32,965 nt of DNA from Desulfobulbaceae bacterium (GCA_023230525.1 JALNXE010000046.1:1-32965), one strand, 5' to 3'; positions 7,652-15,582 are shown, counted from the first letter of the stretch. Program-made: numbers and translations. The notes: generated by a model not told the origin, from the sequence alone.

Positions 7652-8506
7652 ATGCCTGAAGTTGCCGTTGTCTCTGTCTTTGTGGTTCTGGTCATCGTCA
7701 CCATCGCCCTCGGGGTCCGCATTGTCCCCCAGGGGTCCAAATATGTGGTGCAGCGACTGGGGAAATTTCACAAAACCCTCGGCCCGGGGCTCAATCTCAT
7801 TGTCCCCTATATCGACGCCGTTGCCCACAAGGTGACAACCAAGGATATCGTGCTGGATATTCCCTCACAGGAGGTGATCACCAAGGACAATGCGGTCATC
7901 ATCGCCAATGCGGTGGCCTATATCAATCTGGTGATACCGGAAAAGGCGGTCTATGGGGTGGAGGACTATGCCCTGGCGATCCGGACCCTGGTCCAGACCT
8001 CCCTGCGGGCAATCGTCGGCGAGATGGACCTTGATGACGCCCTGTCCTCCAGGGATCAGATCAAGGCAAAACTCAAGGCCGCCATCTCAGACGACATCGC
8101 CGACTGGGGCATCACCTTGAAAACCGTGGAGATTCAGGACATCAACCCTTCCCAGACCATGCAGAAGGCCATGGAAGAACAGGCGGCCGCGGAAAGACAG
8201 CGCCGGGCCACCGTAACCAGGGCCGAAGGTGAAAAAAGCGCGGCCATCCTGGAGGCAGACGGGCGTCTTGAGGCCTCCAAGCGGGACGCCCAGGCCAAGA
8301 TAGTCCTGGCCGAGGCCAACCGCACCGCCATTGAAATGGTCACTCAGTCGATCCAGAGCAACGAACTGCCTGTCATGTTTCTGCTGGGGGAAAAATATAT
8401 CGAGGCCGTTAAAACCATGTCCACCTCGGCCAACACCAAAATAATCGTCTTGCCCGCCGACATTCCGGCCGCAGTCCGGGGCATCATGAGCACCCTGGGC
8501 AAATAG
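7652..8506 (+). CDS. qmcA: SPFH/Band 7 (slipin/stomatin-like) membrane protein
   Basis: 284 residues. One N-terminal membrane segment (about 3-23, VAVVSVFVVLVIVTIALGV), then an SPFH domain with VPQGSKYVVQRLGKFHKTLGPG, DIPSQEVITKDN and LRAIVGEMDLDD, then an Ala/Glu/Arg-rich coil (about 180-235) and a C-terminal LPADIPAAVRGI segment. These proteins form large rings that organise membrane microdomains and regulate FtsH-type proteolysis. The start at 7652 is chosen because GGAGG lies 6 nt upstream; an in-frame ATG at 7619 has none. It is 130 bp after nfeD on the same strand, and the pair is closed by a strong terminator at 8536-8570. Confidence 0.88.
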   Translation: MPEVAVVSVFVVLVIVTIALGVRIVPQGSKYVVQRLGKFHKTLGPGLNLIVPYIDAVAHKVTTKDIVLDIPSQEVITKDNAVIIANAVAYINLVIPEKAVYGVEDYALAIRTLVQTSLRAIVGEMDLDDALSSRDQIKAKLKAAISDDIADWGITLKTVEIQDINPSQTMQKAMEEQAAAERQRRATVTRAEGEKSAAILEADGRLEASKRDAQAKIVLAEANRTAIEMVTQSIQSNELPVMFLLGEKYIEAVKTMSTSANTKIIVLPADIPAAVRGIMSTLGK

Positions 8507-8535
8507 ATCAGGCAAGCTGCGCATCGCTTTGACAC

Positions 8536-8570
8536 AAAAAAGGAAACTGGCCTGGCAGTTTCCTTTTTTT
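8536..8570. terminator. Bidirectional intrinsic terminator
   Basis: Perfect 14-bp stem (AAAAAAGGAAACTG with CAGTTTCCTTTTTT) around a 6-nt loop, flanked by A-tract and T-tract. It serves both the slipin operon from the left and the PEP-CTERM gene from the right. Confidence 0.93.
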
Positions 8571-8615
8571 GATCTGGCTTCAGATTATGAAAAAAAGATC
8601 ATTTTTTCAAAATGA

Positions 8616-9323
8616 TCAGCAGCAACCCTTCTTCGATTTTTTCCTGACATATCCGGCAAGACCGGCAAGGCCGGTGCCAAACAGCAGCATGGTGGCAGGT
8701 TCGGGGACCGGAGCGGTTTCGTAACAGCCTTTGAGATCCATCTTTTCGACCATGAATGCACCAGAAAGTGCTGTGATGGTAACCTCCAGCATGTGATCCT
8801 CACGCAGGTAGGATGTTACGTCGAGGTTGGCACCGTTAGCGATGAGTAAACGGTCCAAGGATACCAGAGCAGCAACCAATGCACCATTGGTAGGAAGACC
8901 TCCCGAACTGATGCTTGTTGAACCAAGCGACAAAGCCTGATCTCCCAATAACTCAAAAGTTATCGTTTCGGTATCTTTTGGATCATTTACGTCGGTAAAT
9001 TCCATGGTAAGGAAAGCATAATGAAGCAGGTTCGCAGGATCCATGCTTCCGGTGCTTTCCTCGTAACCAAGTAGATTCGCTATGAAATCATAGGATTGAG
9101 ACTGCAACTCAGGGCTGGGTATCTTCCAGAGATCCATGACGTCATTATTCAAATCAAATATCCAAGTGAATGTATTATCGCTTGCAGAACTGTTTGCGGC
9201 ATTAAAAACTACACCACCTTGCCCGTAGTCTTCAAAGTGATAAAACGTGGTGGCATTGGCCATGCCGGCAGAAGCAGCCCATAGAAGCAGGGCAGCCGGA
9301 ATCAGCAGTTTTCCTCTCATCAT
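8616..9323 (-). CDS. PEP-CTERM sorting-domain exported protein
   Basis: 235 residues. A signal peptide spans 1-25 (MMRGKLLIPAALLLWAASAG, cut near ANA). A beta-rich middle of about 180 residues has no family I recognise. The tail is VPEPATMLLFGTGLAGLAGY then RKKSKKGCC: a Pro-Glu-Pro box, a membrane segment and a basic end, the exosortase recognition signal. The product should be exported, processed by exosortase and placed at the surface or in exopolysaccharide. The double Cys at the very end is unusual. The start at 9323 has GGGAGG 6 nt upstream; a longer frame to 9377 lacks one. A sigma-54 promoter at 9449-9464 points at this gene. No exosortase lies in the window. Confidence 0.9.
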   Translation of the reverse strand: MMRGKLLIPAALLLWAASAGMANATTFYHFEDYGQGGVVFNAANSSASDNTFTWIFDLNNDVMDLWKIPSPELQSQSYDFIANLLGYEESTGSMDPANLLHYAFLTMEFTDVNDPKDTETITFELLGDQALSLGSTSISSGGLPTNGALVAALVSLDRLLIANGANLDVTSYLREDHMLEVTITALSGAFMVEKMDLKGCYETAPVPEPATMLLFGTGLAGLAGYVRKKSKKGCC

Positions 9324-9448
9324 TTCATTCCTCCCTTTAATGAAATCGATATATTTCCCCAAATATGCGATTTCCATTTCCGCCGCGTTAACAGCTCATC
9401 CAGACATCAAAACGGATGTTCCCTCCCTAAACGCTGTGTTTTATATTA

Positions 9449-9464
9449 TGCAAATTAAAAGCCA
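9449..9464 (-). promoter_or_regulatory. Sigma-54 promoter of the PEP-CTERM gene
   Basis: Read on the minus strand: TGGCTTTTAATTTGCA. TGGC and TTGCA have the exact -24/-12 spacing (consensus TGGCACRNNNNTTGCW). Transcription would start near 9438, giving a leader of about 115 nt. PEP-CTERM genes are known to be driven by RpoN with the PrsK/PrsR two-component system, so context and motif agree. Confidence 0.75.
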
Positions 9465-9478
9465 TTGATGCATTTTTT

Positions 9479-9499
9479 GTTACATTTAAAAAATGTAAC
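9479..9499. promoter_or_regulatory. Perfect palindrome upstream of the sigma-54 promoter
   Basis: GTTACATTT, AAA, AAATGTAAC: 9-bp arms without mismatch, about 25 bp beyond the -24 box of the PEP-CTERM promoter. It could bind a dimeric regulator. The position is closer than usual for an RpoN enhancer site. Confidence 0.45.
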
Positions 9500-9587
9500 G
9501 ATTTCGGATAATTACAAACTGAAATTCCTCTATGGCCTGCCGGTTTTAACCAACCAGTGAATTCATATTCATTTAAATGGATATTTT

Positions 9588-9614
9588 TGTCCACTTTTCC
9601 GGAAAAAATGGACA
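9588..9614. promoter_or_regulatory. Possible enhancer palindrome for the sigma-54 promoter
   Basis: TGTCCA, 1 nt, TTTTCCGGAAAA, 2 nt, TGGACA: an inverted repeat with a one-base offset, centred about 160 bp upstream of the predicted start near 9438. That distance suits an enhancer-binding protein such as PrsR; the assignment is inference. Confidence 0.45.
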
Positions 9615-9722
9615 TTTCCGAAAACAAAACGGGGATTATCAACAACACTATTTCAGATATTGGTGGGGGGAATTGAACGGGAAATCACGGCGAACCGCGG
9701 AAAAGAAGACGGAGAAACGCAA

Positions 9723-9759
9723 TCCGGGCAGGGGCAGCTGAGCTGCGCCCCCACCCGGA
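9723..9759 (-). terminator. GC-rich hairpin behind the lytic transglycosylase gene
   Basis: An interrupted stem (TCCGGG and CCCGGA outside, GGGG/CCCC, then CAGC/GCTG) around a 3-nt loop, 30 bp past the stop at 9789. No real T-tract follows, so it may be a Rho-assisted end or an mRNA-protecting hairpin. Confidence 0.45.
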
Positions 9760-9788
9760 CAGAATCGCCCCGGAAGGAAAACATTTTT

Positions 9789-11678
9789 TTACGGGGCCTG
9801 GAAGATATCGATATCGCAGGTAGAGAGGTCTACTTTTCCCCCGGCCTCAATGCCCTGATAGATCGTCCAGAACTTTTCATCTACCCGTTTCTCCCGGGAG
9901 GTGCTGTCTTTCTTCATGAAGCGCCGGGCAGCGCGGGGACCGGCATTGTACACCGAATAGGTTGAACGTGGCGCATAACCGGGGTCGCCATTTTTAGCGG
10001 CAACAGCCATGCCGTATTGCGTGAGATAGCGCATGAGAATCTGGGAACCAGCCCGAATGTTGTAGGGAACCTCCCAGCGCAGACGATCCAGGTTGTAAAA
10101 GCCGCGCCAGACATGCTGATTGATCTGCATCAGGCCGATGCTGCCGGCAGTGGAACGCAGGTACGTGACCTGGCCTCCCTCGTCCACGAACTGCCGCCAG
10201 CAGCTTTCAATCAGAGCGGTAGCCGGCACCAGATGCTGGAAAATCTCCGTATACTTGGGGTCGAGTTTACTGCGGCTGATTTCCTCATCCGCGGCAGATT
10301 GCAGCAAGCTGCCGATCTGTTGCCGGTATTCCTCCAGTTCTTCGGAACGGGGAACCCAGCGATTAAGCGATCTGCTTCGTTGCGCCTCATCGGCGTAAAC
10401 CATCGGCAAAAGAAAATCCAGGAGACGGCGGCTGAGTGACGGCGGTGGCTCTGCCGGAGCAGATTCCGGCGCTGGTTCCTGCGCTGGTTCGGGTGCCGGT
10501 TCAGGGGCAAATTGGAAAAGTTCACGCAGGGCGGGGTCGACTTCCCAGTCAAAATAGAGCGGGTCTGCCGTGCCTCCCGGCTGCAGCGTCCGGGCCAGGC
10601 GGCGCAGGCCATCCGTGGTGATCTGCATACCAAGCCGCGGCGCCGCGGCATCCAGCGTGAGCAGGGCATCACCGGCGTTAACGAAAGTCATGTAACGGAG
10701 CGGCTGGCCCTGGATCAGGTCACGGTCTTCGGCCTCCTCAATGATCAAGCGCAGCTGATGCCAGGCATCGACAAACAAGTTCCGCAGCGGATCACCGGCC
10801 GCCAGCGACACCTCGCCGGCCAGGATCGGCAGCAGCTGATAACGGCTGGTTAGAAGAAGATCAAACAGCTGCTCACGCATTTTCGTATCGACAAAATCAG
10901 CTCCGGCACTCTTGATGACAAAAACCAGGAATGCATCCCAGGGTTCCAGCACCTTCTCAAAACTCTCCAGTTCGGCAGAGTCGAGCGGTGCCTCGGCGGC
11001 CAAAGGCATCTCGGCGGCAAGGGGTCTGTCCGGTACGGTGAGCATCAAGGGCACCACAATGCCGTTGACGTCACTGCGAAGCGGGCCGGCAACGATGGAA
11101 TTCAAGGTGGCATCAAGCTGGTCCATCTCCGCAGGTGAAGCGCAGGCCCGGAGAAAGGCAACAATCTCCTGCTGCGGAGGCTGGAGATCAAGTGAAAAAT
11201 TTTCCAGGCGGGGGTGGAGATAATGTTTGACAAGTTTCCAGACCAGACCTGTTATCATCGGTTTGGTGCCCGCATTATCGGAAATAACCGAATCAACGAT
11301 ATGATAGCGCAACTGCCATTGCGCATCCACATACGGGGAAAGGGTCATGTCAATGGAACCGTTCCAATTCAAGGCCACCGGCCATATCCCCAGAAACTTG
11401 AAACCCAGGCGGGCGAGAATACGGGAGGAAAAGTGCGGCTGGCGGTCGCGGATATACAGCCGCGGCTGGTCTGAATGCAGATAGCGGTATGGCCCTTCCT
11501 GATAAAGAACCGTTGGCTTGTCGTTCAGGGGATTCAGGTATCTGGCGATTGAGTGCTGCAGCAGGGCCGTACGCAGTGTGAGCGGCAGCTCTATTGTGGA
11601 GGCTGCCGACAGCCTCGGCGGTGCCGTAAGCAGGCAGAGCAAAATTGCGCAGACAAGCAAAAAACTCCTGGCGATCAT
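9789..11678 (-). CDS. Secreted lytic transglycosylase (SLT domain) with long N-terminal region
   Basis: 629 residues. Residues 1-26 form a signal peptide (MIARSFLLVCAILLCLLTAPP, cut near LSA). A long N-terminal region (about 30-400) has no family I recognise. A Pro/Glu-Ala linker of PEPAPE repeats lies near 400-420. The C-terminal SLT domain (about 475-600) has the catalytic Glu491 in ALIESCWRQ, then SIGLMQINQHVW and YSVYNAGP, the three hallmark motifs of family 1 transglycosylases. It would cleave murein with formation of 1,6-anhydro-MurNAc. The start at 11678 is backed by GGAG, 6-7 nt upstream; a frame starting at 11720 has no ribosome site. The large N-terminal region is unusual and could place the enzyme in a specific machine. 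Confidence 0.87.
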   Translation of the reverse strand: MIARSFLLVCAILLCLLTAPPRLSAASTIELPLTLRTALLQHSIARYLNPLNDKPTVLYQEGPYRYLHSDQPRLYIRDRQPHFSSRILARLGFKFLGIWPVALNWNGSIDMTLSPYVDAQWQLRYHIVDSVISDNAGTKPMITGLVWKLVKHYLHPRLENFSLDLQPPQQEIVAFLRACASPAEMDQLDATLNSIVAGPLRSDVNGIVVPLMLTVPDRPLAAEMPLAAEAPLDSAELESFEKVLEPWDAFLVFVIKSAGADFVDTKMREQLFDLLLTSRYQLLPILAGEVSLAAGDPLRNLFVDAWHQLRLIIEEAEDRDLIQGQPLRYMTFVNAGDALLTLDAAAPRLGMQITTDGLRRLARTLQPGGTADPLYFDWEVDPALRELFQFAPEPAPEPAQEPAPESAPAEPPPSLSRRLLDFLLPMVYADEAQRSRSLNRWVPRSEELEEYRQQIGSLLQSAADEEISRSKLDPKYTEIFQHLVPATALIESCWRQFVDEGGQVTYLRSTAGSIGLMQINQHVWRGFYNLDRLRWEVPYNIRAGSQILMRYLTQYGMAVAAKNGDPGYAPRSTYSVYNAGPRAARRFMKKDSTSREKRVDEKFWTIYQGIEAGGKVDLSTCDIDIFQAP

Positions 11679-12066
11679 GGTCTGCTCCGATGGCACATTA
11701 GGTAGTGATGATTGTTGCATAGCAAGATTAGGGGGAAAATAAGATTACCAAGAAACCGGAGATAAGTGAGATCTCTAAAAGATAGGCCGTTTCAGCCGCT
11801 CCGCCCAATATAGACAAACACCTTCCCGCTGTCAATCTTTCCGGTATATGCCGGAAACAGGAAGAGAACCATTTGACAATTTTGCATTTTTTTCACATAT
11901 AGATCGATGAAGATCGTTTCCGCCGATTATGCCGCATCCCCAAGCACCTTGCGCATGATTATCCGGCCAGGCCTCTGTGCCTGACCTTGCTGTTTTTCAG
12001 ATATCGCCATTTAACAGTTAAATTGTTTCCTATATCCTAAAATTTAACCAACTGAGGTGAAACGAA
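11679..12066. other. 388-bp divergent region with possible promoter and operator
   Basis: No gene seen. TTGACA at 11873-11878 with TATAGA at 11898-11903 is a possible plus-strand promoter, but the 19-bp spacer is long. At 12009-12023 ATTTAAC, A, GTTAAAT is a perfect 7-bp-arm palindrome, 44 bp before the DsrE-like start, with another half site (ATTTAAC) near 12041. It could be a repressor site. Confidence 0.35.
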
Positions 12067-12426
12067 ATGAATGACAACGTATTGATCATCCTATCCTGCG
12101 GCACAGACAACCCCAATCGCTCCACCCGGGCCATCCATCTCGCCAAAGTCGCTAAGGAAAACGGCAAGAACGTGTCCCTTTTTCTGCTTGATGAGGCGGT
12201 CTACATCGCCAAAAAGGGCATTGCCGACCATCTCAAGGCCGCCACCGGTGATGTTGCCGATGACCTGCTGGCATATCTCCAGGAGTATGAAGTCCCTATT
12301 TATGCCTGCACTCCCTGCGCCAAAGCCCGGCAAATCTCGGAGGCTGATCTCATTGCTGGCGCCCAGATGGGAACCGCCGCAAAAATGATCGAAATGGCGT
12401 GCAACAGCGCCGTGATCAGCCTGTAA
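12067..12426 (+). CDS. DsrE-family small cytoplasmic protein
   Basis: 119 residues with the DsrE/DsrF-like fold: VLIILSCGTDNP on strand 1, RAIHLAKVAKENGKNVSLFLLDEAV on helix 1 and strand 2, then a glycine-rich middle and IYACTPCAKARQI. Cys81 and Cys84 form a CxxC pair in the place where DsrE proteins keep their reactive Cys; Cys11 and Cys112 are also present. Family members relay persulfide sulfur or act as peroxiredoxin-like partners. The ribosome site GAGGTG lies 7 nt before the ATG. It stands alone, with no dsr, tus or rhodanese gene adjacent, so its sulfur role is inference. Confidence 0.85.
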   Translation: MNDNVLIILSCGTDNPNRSTRAIHLAKVAKENGKNVSLFLLDEAVYIAKKGIADHLKAATGDVADDLLAYLQEYEVPIYACTPCAKARQISEADLIAGAQMGTAAKMIEMACNSAVISL

Positions 12427-12469
12427 CAGCCAGCCGCTTTTTTATCAAAAAGGCATCTCTGCGCTATCA

Positions 12470-12509
12470 GCCGGGGTAAAGCTTGGTGAAAACCTTTTTT
12501 TGCCCCGGC
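12470..12509. terminator. Hairpin between convergent genes, probable terminator
   Basis: GCCGGGG and CCCCGGC enclose AAAGCTTGGT, GAAA, ACCTTTTTTT, so a long stem forms on either strand. It lies between the DsrE-like gene and the convergent gene ending at 12557. The T-tract is inside the stem, so termination efficiency is uncertain. Confidence 0.6.
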
Positions 12510-12556
12510 ACTTTTATCGGCAACAGAGCCCCCCCTGCCTTGGACTGCCCATCCAA

Positions 12557-13186
12557 TCAATGGGATTTAGAGACCCGAGGTATCATCTTGATCACCATGG
12601 TTCCCTTCATTGTCTGAATATCCTCAGGCACCAGTTTGACGGGAATATTGCGTGTGCCCAGCTTGAACAGAAAGGGCTCCATGGAATCAAGCGAAACCGG
12701 GTATTCTTTGCCGCCAAGGGAGGACAGCAACGGCAGAAGTATATCTGCGGAATCGGTACTGTCTTTTTTCTCCGCCTTGGGAAAAACCGGGGTGACATAA
12801 AGAATCTTCTGCTGCTTATCGAAACGGAGAAAAAGTTCGCATGTCACAGGCAGCTTGACGCTTCCCAACTCCATCTTGACTGTCTGGCCGGCGATTTTGG
12901 TATTCATGGCAATATCACGGCCCAGGACAACCCCCTGAATAAAGATTGATTTTTCATTTATCTGCAGTCTTTCCAGGGAATCAACGACAATGCTTCCTTC
13001 CATATAATGGTTCTGTGGTTCAATTGGTATGGGCAGGGAGTCACTGATTACCTTCCGGAGAATTTCCCCAGGCATGGTGATTGTCACCACCTGTTCACCG
13101 GCCCCGGCCTGCCTGCCGCCGGACAGAAAAATAAGAACAAAAGCCAGGAGAAAAAGGTGTAAAAAGCCGAATCTGGTTGATTTCAT
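12557..13186 (-). CDS. Exported protein of unknown function
   Basis: 209 residues. A signal peptide spans about 1-29 (Lys/Arg start, core FLHLFLLAFVLIFLSGG, cut near AGAGE). The mature part is a beta-rich chain (ITMPGEILRKVISDSLPIPI, YMEGSIVVDSLERLQINEKS, IFIQGVVLGRDIAMN, LFLRFDKQQKILYVTPVF) whose pattern of long amphipathic strands resembles the tubular lipid-binding-like fold of DUF1439/YceB proteins. That resemblance is by eye and weak. No Cys lipobox is present. The start at 13186 gives a normal signal peptide and has AGGA 13 nt upstream; the frame extends to 13258 but without a signal-like start. It is convergent with the DsrE-like gene. Confidence 0.65.
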   Translation of the reverse strand: MKSTRFGFLHLFLLAFVLIFLSGGRQAGAGEQVVTITMPGEILRKVISDSLPIPIEPQNHYMEGSIVVDSLERLQINEKSIFIQGVVLGRDIAMNTKIAGQTVKMELGSVKLPVTCELFLRFDKQQKILYVTPVFPKAEKKDSTDSADILLPLLSSLGGKEYPVSLDSMEPFLFKLGTRNIPVKLVPEDIQTMKGTMVIKMIPRVSKSH

Positions 13187-13496
13187 AAAAAAATATTCCT
13201 TGTAATTATGCTGAACTCGTAAAAAATCTGTTTCCCCCACAGAGCACACAGAGATCACAGAGAAAATATTTTTATTTTCAGCAAGTTATCTCTGTGGGCT
13301 TTGTGCTCTCTGGGGTTAATTTTCATTACGAATTCATCAATTAAGCTGAGGTGAAATAATATCGCCGTCCAGTTGCCAGAGAAGTTATCAAAAATAAAGA
13401 GGCATTTCATAACATCTTCTAAAACCGCTGACCAATCATCATCTGCAGCCCAGGCCAGAAGACAGAGAAAGGACAGGCAGAGAAATTGCCGCTGTA
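13187..13496. other. 310-bp intergenic region with an inverted repeat
   Basis: No gene. It holds the imperfect palindrome at 13210-13335 and, beyond it, the end of the K+ transport block. No promoter box was clear enough to call. Confidence 0.5.
13210..13335. repeat. Imperfect palindromic repeat of the CACAGAG type
   Basis: CCCCCACAGAGCACACAGAG and ATCACAGAG on the left are answered on the right by TCTCTGTGGGCTTTGTGCTC and TCTGGGG. The ends add ACTCGTAA and TTACGAATT. It is of the dispersed intergenic type common in deltaproteobacterial genomes. Only one copy is in the window. Confidence 0.6.
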
Positions 13497-14156
13497 TCAG
13501 GGATCAAGCTTTGCCAGTGCCACATTATAGCCGATAACCATCAGCGTGTCTTCCGCTTCAAGGGTAAGATCCGCCTTGGGAATAAATGAAAATTTGTGCC
13601 TTCCCTTTTTTTTGATGGAAATGACCTGAACATTATAGCGGTTGGTCAGATCAATCTGGCGCAGCGTTTTCCCGGCCCAGCGCTGCACAACCAGCTCCTT
13701 GATCGACATATCAGGGGCAAACGGCAGTTCGCTGATGAATCCCGGCATGGCCACTCGGTTGGCGAGTTGCCTGGCTGCCAGATGCTCCGGGATGAAAACC
13801 TCGTCAACCCCGATTTTGAGCAGCAGTTTCTGGTGGTCGCTGTTGATCGCCTTCACCCAGACCTGGGGCACCCCCAGCTCCTTGAGATACATGGAGATCA
13901 TCGAACTGGCGGCAATGGAATCGCCCACACTGACCAGAACATGGCCCATGTCTCCGAAACCAAGCTGCTGCAAGGCTTCCTTGTCAGCAGCATCAGTCTG
14001 ATAGACATAGGGGATGACGTGTTGAGCCTTCTTGATATTTTCCGGGCTTGAATCAACCCCGATGACCTTCCTGCCAAGTTCGACAAGGGTCTGGCCGAAC
14101 TGAAAGCCGAACTTGCCCAGCCCTATTATACCGATATCCGATACGTTCATCTTCAT
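13497..14156 (-). CDS. ktrA: K+ uptake gating subunit, KtrA-like RCK protein
   Basis: 219 residues, the size of single-RCK KtrA/KtrC. The RCK-N Rossmann domain begins IGIIGLGKFGFQFG (Gly12, 14, 17) with the acidic strand-2 end VIGVDSS at about 32-38, so it should bind nucleotide. RCK-C covers about 140-219 (IKELVVQRWAGKTLRQIDL, NVQVISIKKKG, ADLTLEAEDTLMVIG). KtrA forms an octameric ring that gates the membrane subunit with ATP/ADP. GAGGA lies about 10 nt before the ATG; a second ATG at 14150 is also possible. It follows the channel gene by 73 bp on the same strand, so the pair is co-transcribed. Confidence 0.88.
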   Translation of the reverse strand: MKMNVSDIGIIGLGKFGFQFGQTLVELGRKVIGVDSSPENIKKAQHVIPYVYQTDAADKEALQQLGFGDMGHVLVSVGDSIAASSMISMYLKELGVPQVWVKAINSDHQKLLLKIGVDEVFIPEHLAARQLANRVAMPGFISELPFAPDMSIKELVVQRWAGKTLRQIDLTNRYNVQVISIKKKGRHKFSFIPKADLTLEAEDTLMVIGYNVALAKLDP

Positions 14157-14229
14157 TTTTGACTTGTCCTCACGGCATCTGCGCCCGGCAATACATTCAT
14201 TTACAGCAATACCCGCAACCTGCCTCTCA

Positions 14230-15582
14230 TCAGCCGACCATCATTTTTTCTTCCGGATGGGTGTAAAAACGCTCACGGTAAAGACTGTTCATGGCATCCA
14301 GAAAGATGAGGGGCCCGAGGCGGCCGATGAACATCAGCATAATGACTATGCATTTCCCAGCCATGGAAAGTTTAGGCGTCAGACCGGTGGTCAACCCTAC
14401 CGTCCCGAAAGCCGAGGTCGCTTCAAAAAGCGCATCAAGGAACAATCCTCCGATGTCCTGATGCGAAGCCCCGCCTCCCTCGGTGATGTTAAGCAGAATT
14501 GTAGCGCAAAAAATAATAGTTACCGCAAAAATCATCAAGGTAAAGGCCTTGTTCATGGTTTCCTCTTCAATGCCATACCCTTGCACCACAACCTGCTTGC
14601 GCCTGAGGATCTGCGACCAGGCAAAGGATGCCAGAACCCGGGAAGTGGTTACTTTGATACCACCGGCACAGGAGCCGGGAGCGCCGCCGATGAACATGAG
14701 AATCAGCATGATGAGCAGCGAGACATTGGTCATGCCCCCGATGTCCAGGGTGTTAAATCCGGCCGTGCGGCAGGTGACGGATTGAAAAATAGACGACAAT
14801 ACGGCGTCGGCAAAGGGCATCTGCACGTTGCCGATATACTCGGCAAAATAGATGCAGAAACCGCCGGTTGCGATGAGAAACATGGATGTTTTAATGACCA
14901 CCCGGCAATACCAGGTAATCGGCCTGACCGACTTCGTGCGTAAACGTTTTCTGGTCCAGCTGCCCAGTTCCACCAGTACTGAAAAACCGATACCCCCAAA
15001 AATAATCAGCGCCATGATGACGATGTTGACAACAAAATCACCCCGCCAGGCCATGAGATTGTCGGGGAAAAGGCCAAAGCCGGCGTTGCAGAAGGCGGAA
15101 ACGGCATGAAAAAGGGCGGAGAAAGGATGAAAAGAGATTGGACTGCGCACATAGAGCAGAAAGGCCCCGGCAATTTCGATGGAAAAAGTCCACAGCATGA
15201 TCTGCACCAGAAAATGGCCGAGATGAAAACTCCGGTCGTGCAGCAACCCCTGGCCGATGATGATTCTGTCCGTCATTGAGACCTTGTGGCGCCAGAGATA
15301 AAAAGCCAGGGCGCTGAAGGTCATGATACCCAGACCGCCAAGCTGAATGAGCAGCAGAATCACGGTTTGCCCCAGCAGATTGTAACTCGTGCCGGTATCG
15401 ATAACCGTGAGGCCGGTCACGCAGGTGGCCGAGGTGGAGGTGAACAGAGCATCTATGAAAGACACCTCCTTCCCCGGCTGGCAGCACTGCGGCCGGTGCA
15501 GAACAATGGCGCCGGTTAAGATAATCAGGCCGAAAAAAATGATCGGCAGCCAGATTACCGGCAACGAAAAACGTTTTTTCAT
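14230..15582 (-). CDS. ktrB: K+ transporter membrane subunit, KtrB/TrkH family
   Basis: 450 residues, close to KtrB length, with eight to ten membrane segments. The four pore loops of the superfamily are visible: TSATCVTGLTV, SAFCNAGFGLF, VTCRTAGFNTL and SAFGTVGLTTG, each with its filter Gly. Together with the RCK partner it imports K+, often driven with Na+ in the Ktr type. The mobile loop between the third-unit helices (FIGGAPGSCAGGIK) that gates the channel is intact. The ribosome site is poor: GGAG lies 14 nt upstream of the ATG, which may limit expression. It lies between mgtE and ktrA on the same strand. Confidence 0.9.
   Translation of the reverse strand: MKKRFSLPVIWLPIIFFGLIILTGAIVLHRPQCCQPGKEVSFIDALFTSTSATCVTGLTVIDTGTSYNLLGQTVILLLIQLGGLGIMTFSALAFYLWRHKVSMTDRIIIGQGLLHDRSFHLGHFLVQIMLWTFSIEIAGAFLLYVRSPISFHPFSALFHAVSAFCNAGFGLFPDNLMAWRGDFVVNIVIMALIIFGGIGFSVLVELGSWTRKRLRTKSVRPITWYCRVVIKTSMFLIATGGFCIYFAEYIGNVQMPFADAVLSSIFQSVTCRTAGFNTLDIGGMTNVSLLIMLILMFIGGAPGSCAGGIKVTTSRVLASFAWSQILRRKQVVVQGYGIEEETMNKAFTLMIFAVTIIFCATILLNITEGGGASHQDIGGLFLDALFEATSAFGTVGLTTGLTPKLSMAGKCIVIMLMFIGRLGPLIFLDAMNSLYRERFYTHPEEKMMVG

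Larger units (their letters stand above)
9324..9788. other. 465-bp regulatory region between PEP-CTERM gene and lytic transglycosylase
   Basis: No gene. It holds, from left to right, the 5' leader of the PEP-CTERM gene, the sigma-54 promoter, two palindromes (9479-9499 and 9588-9614) and the hairpin at 9723-9759 behind the lytic transglycosylase. A 73-residue minus-strand open frame (9427-9648) crosses the promoter and palindromes and is dismissed. Confidence 0.6.

Noticed and set aside
9427..9648. 73-residue minus-strand ORF upstream of the PEP-CTERM gene
   Set aside because: It overlaps the sigma-54 promoter and both palindromes and has no ribosome site.
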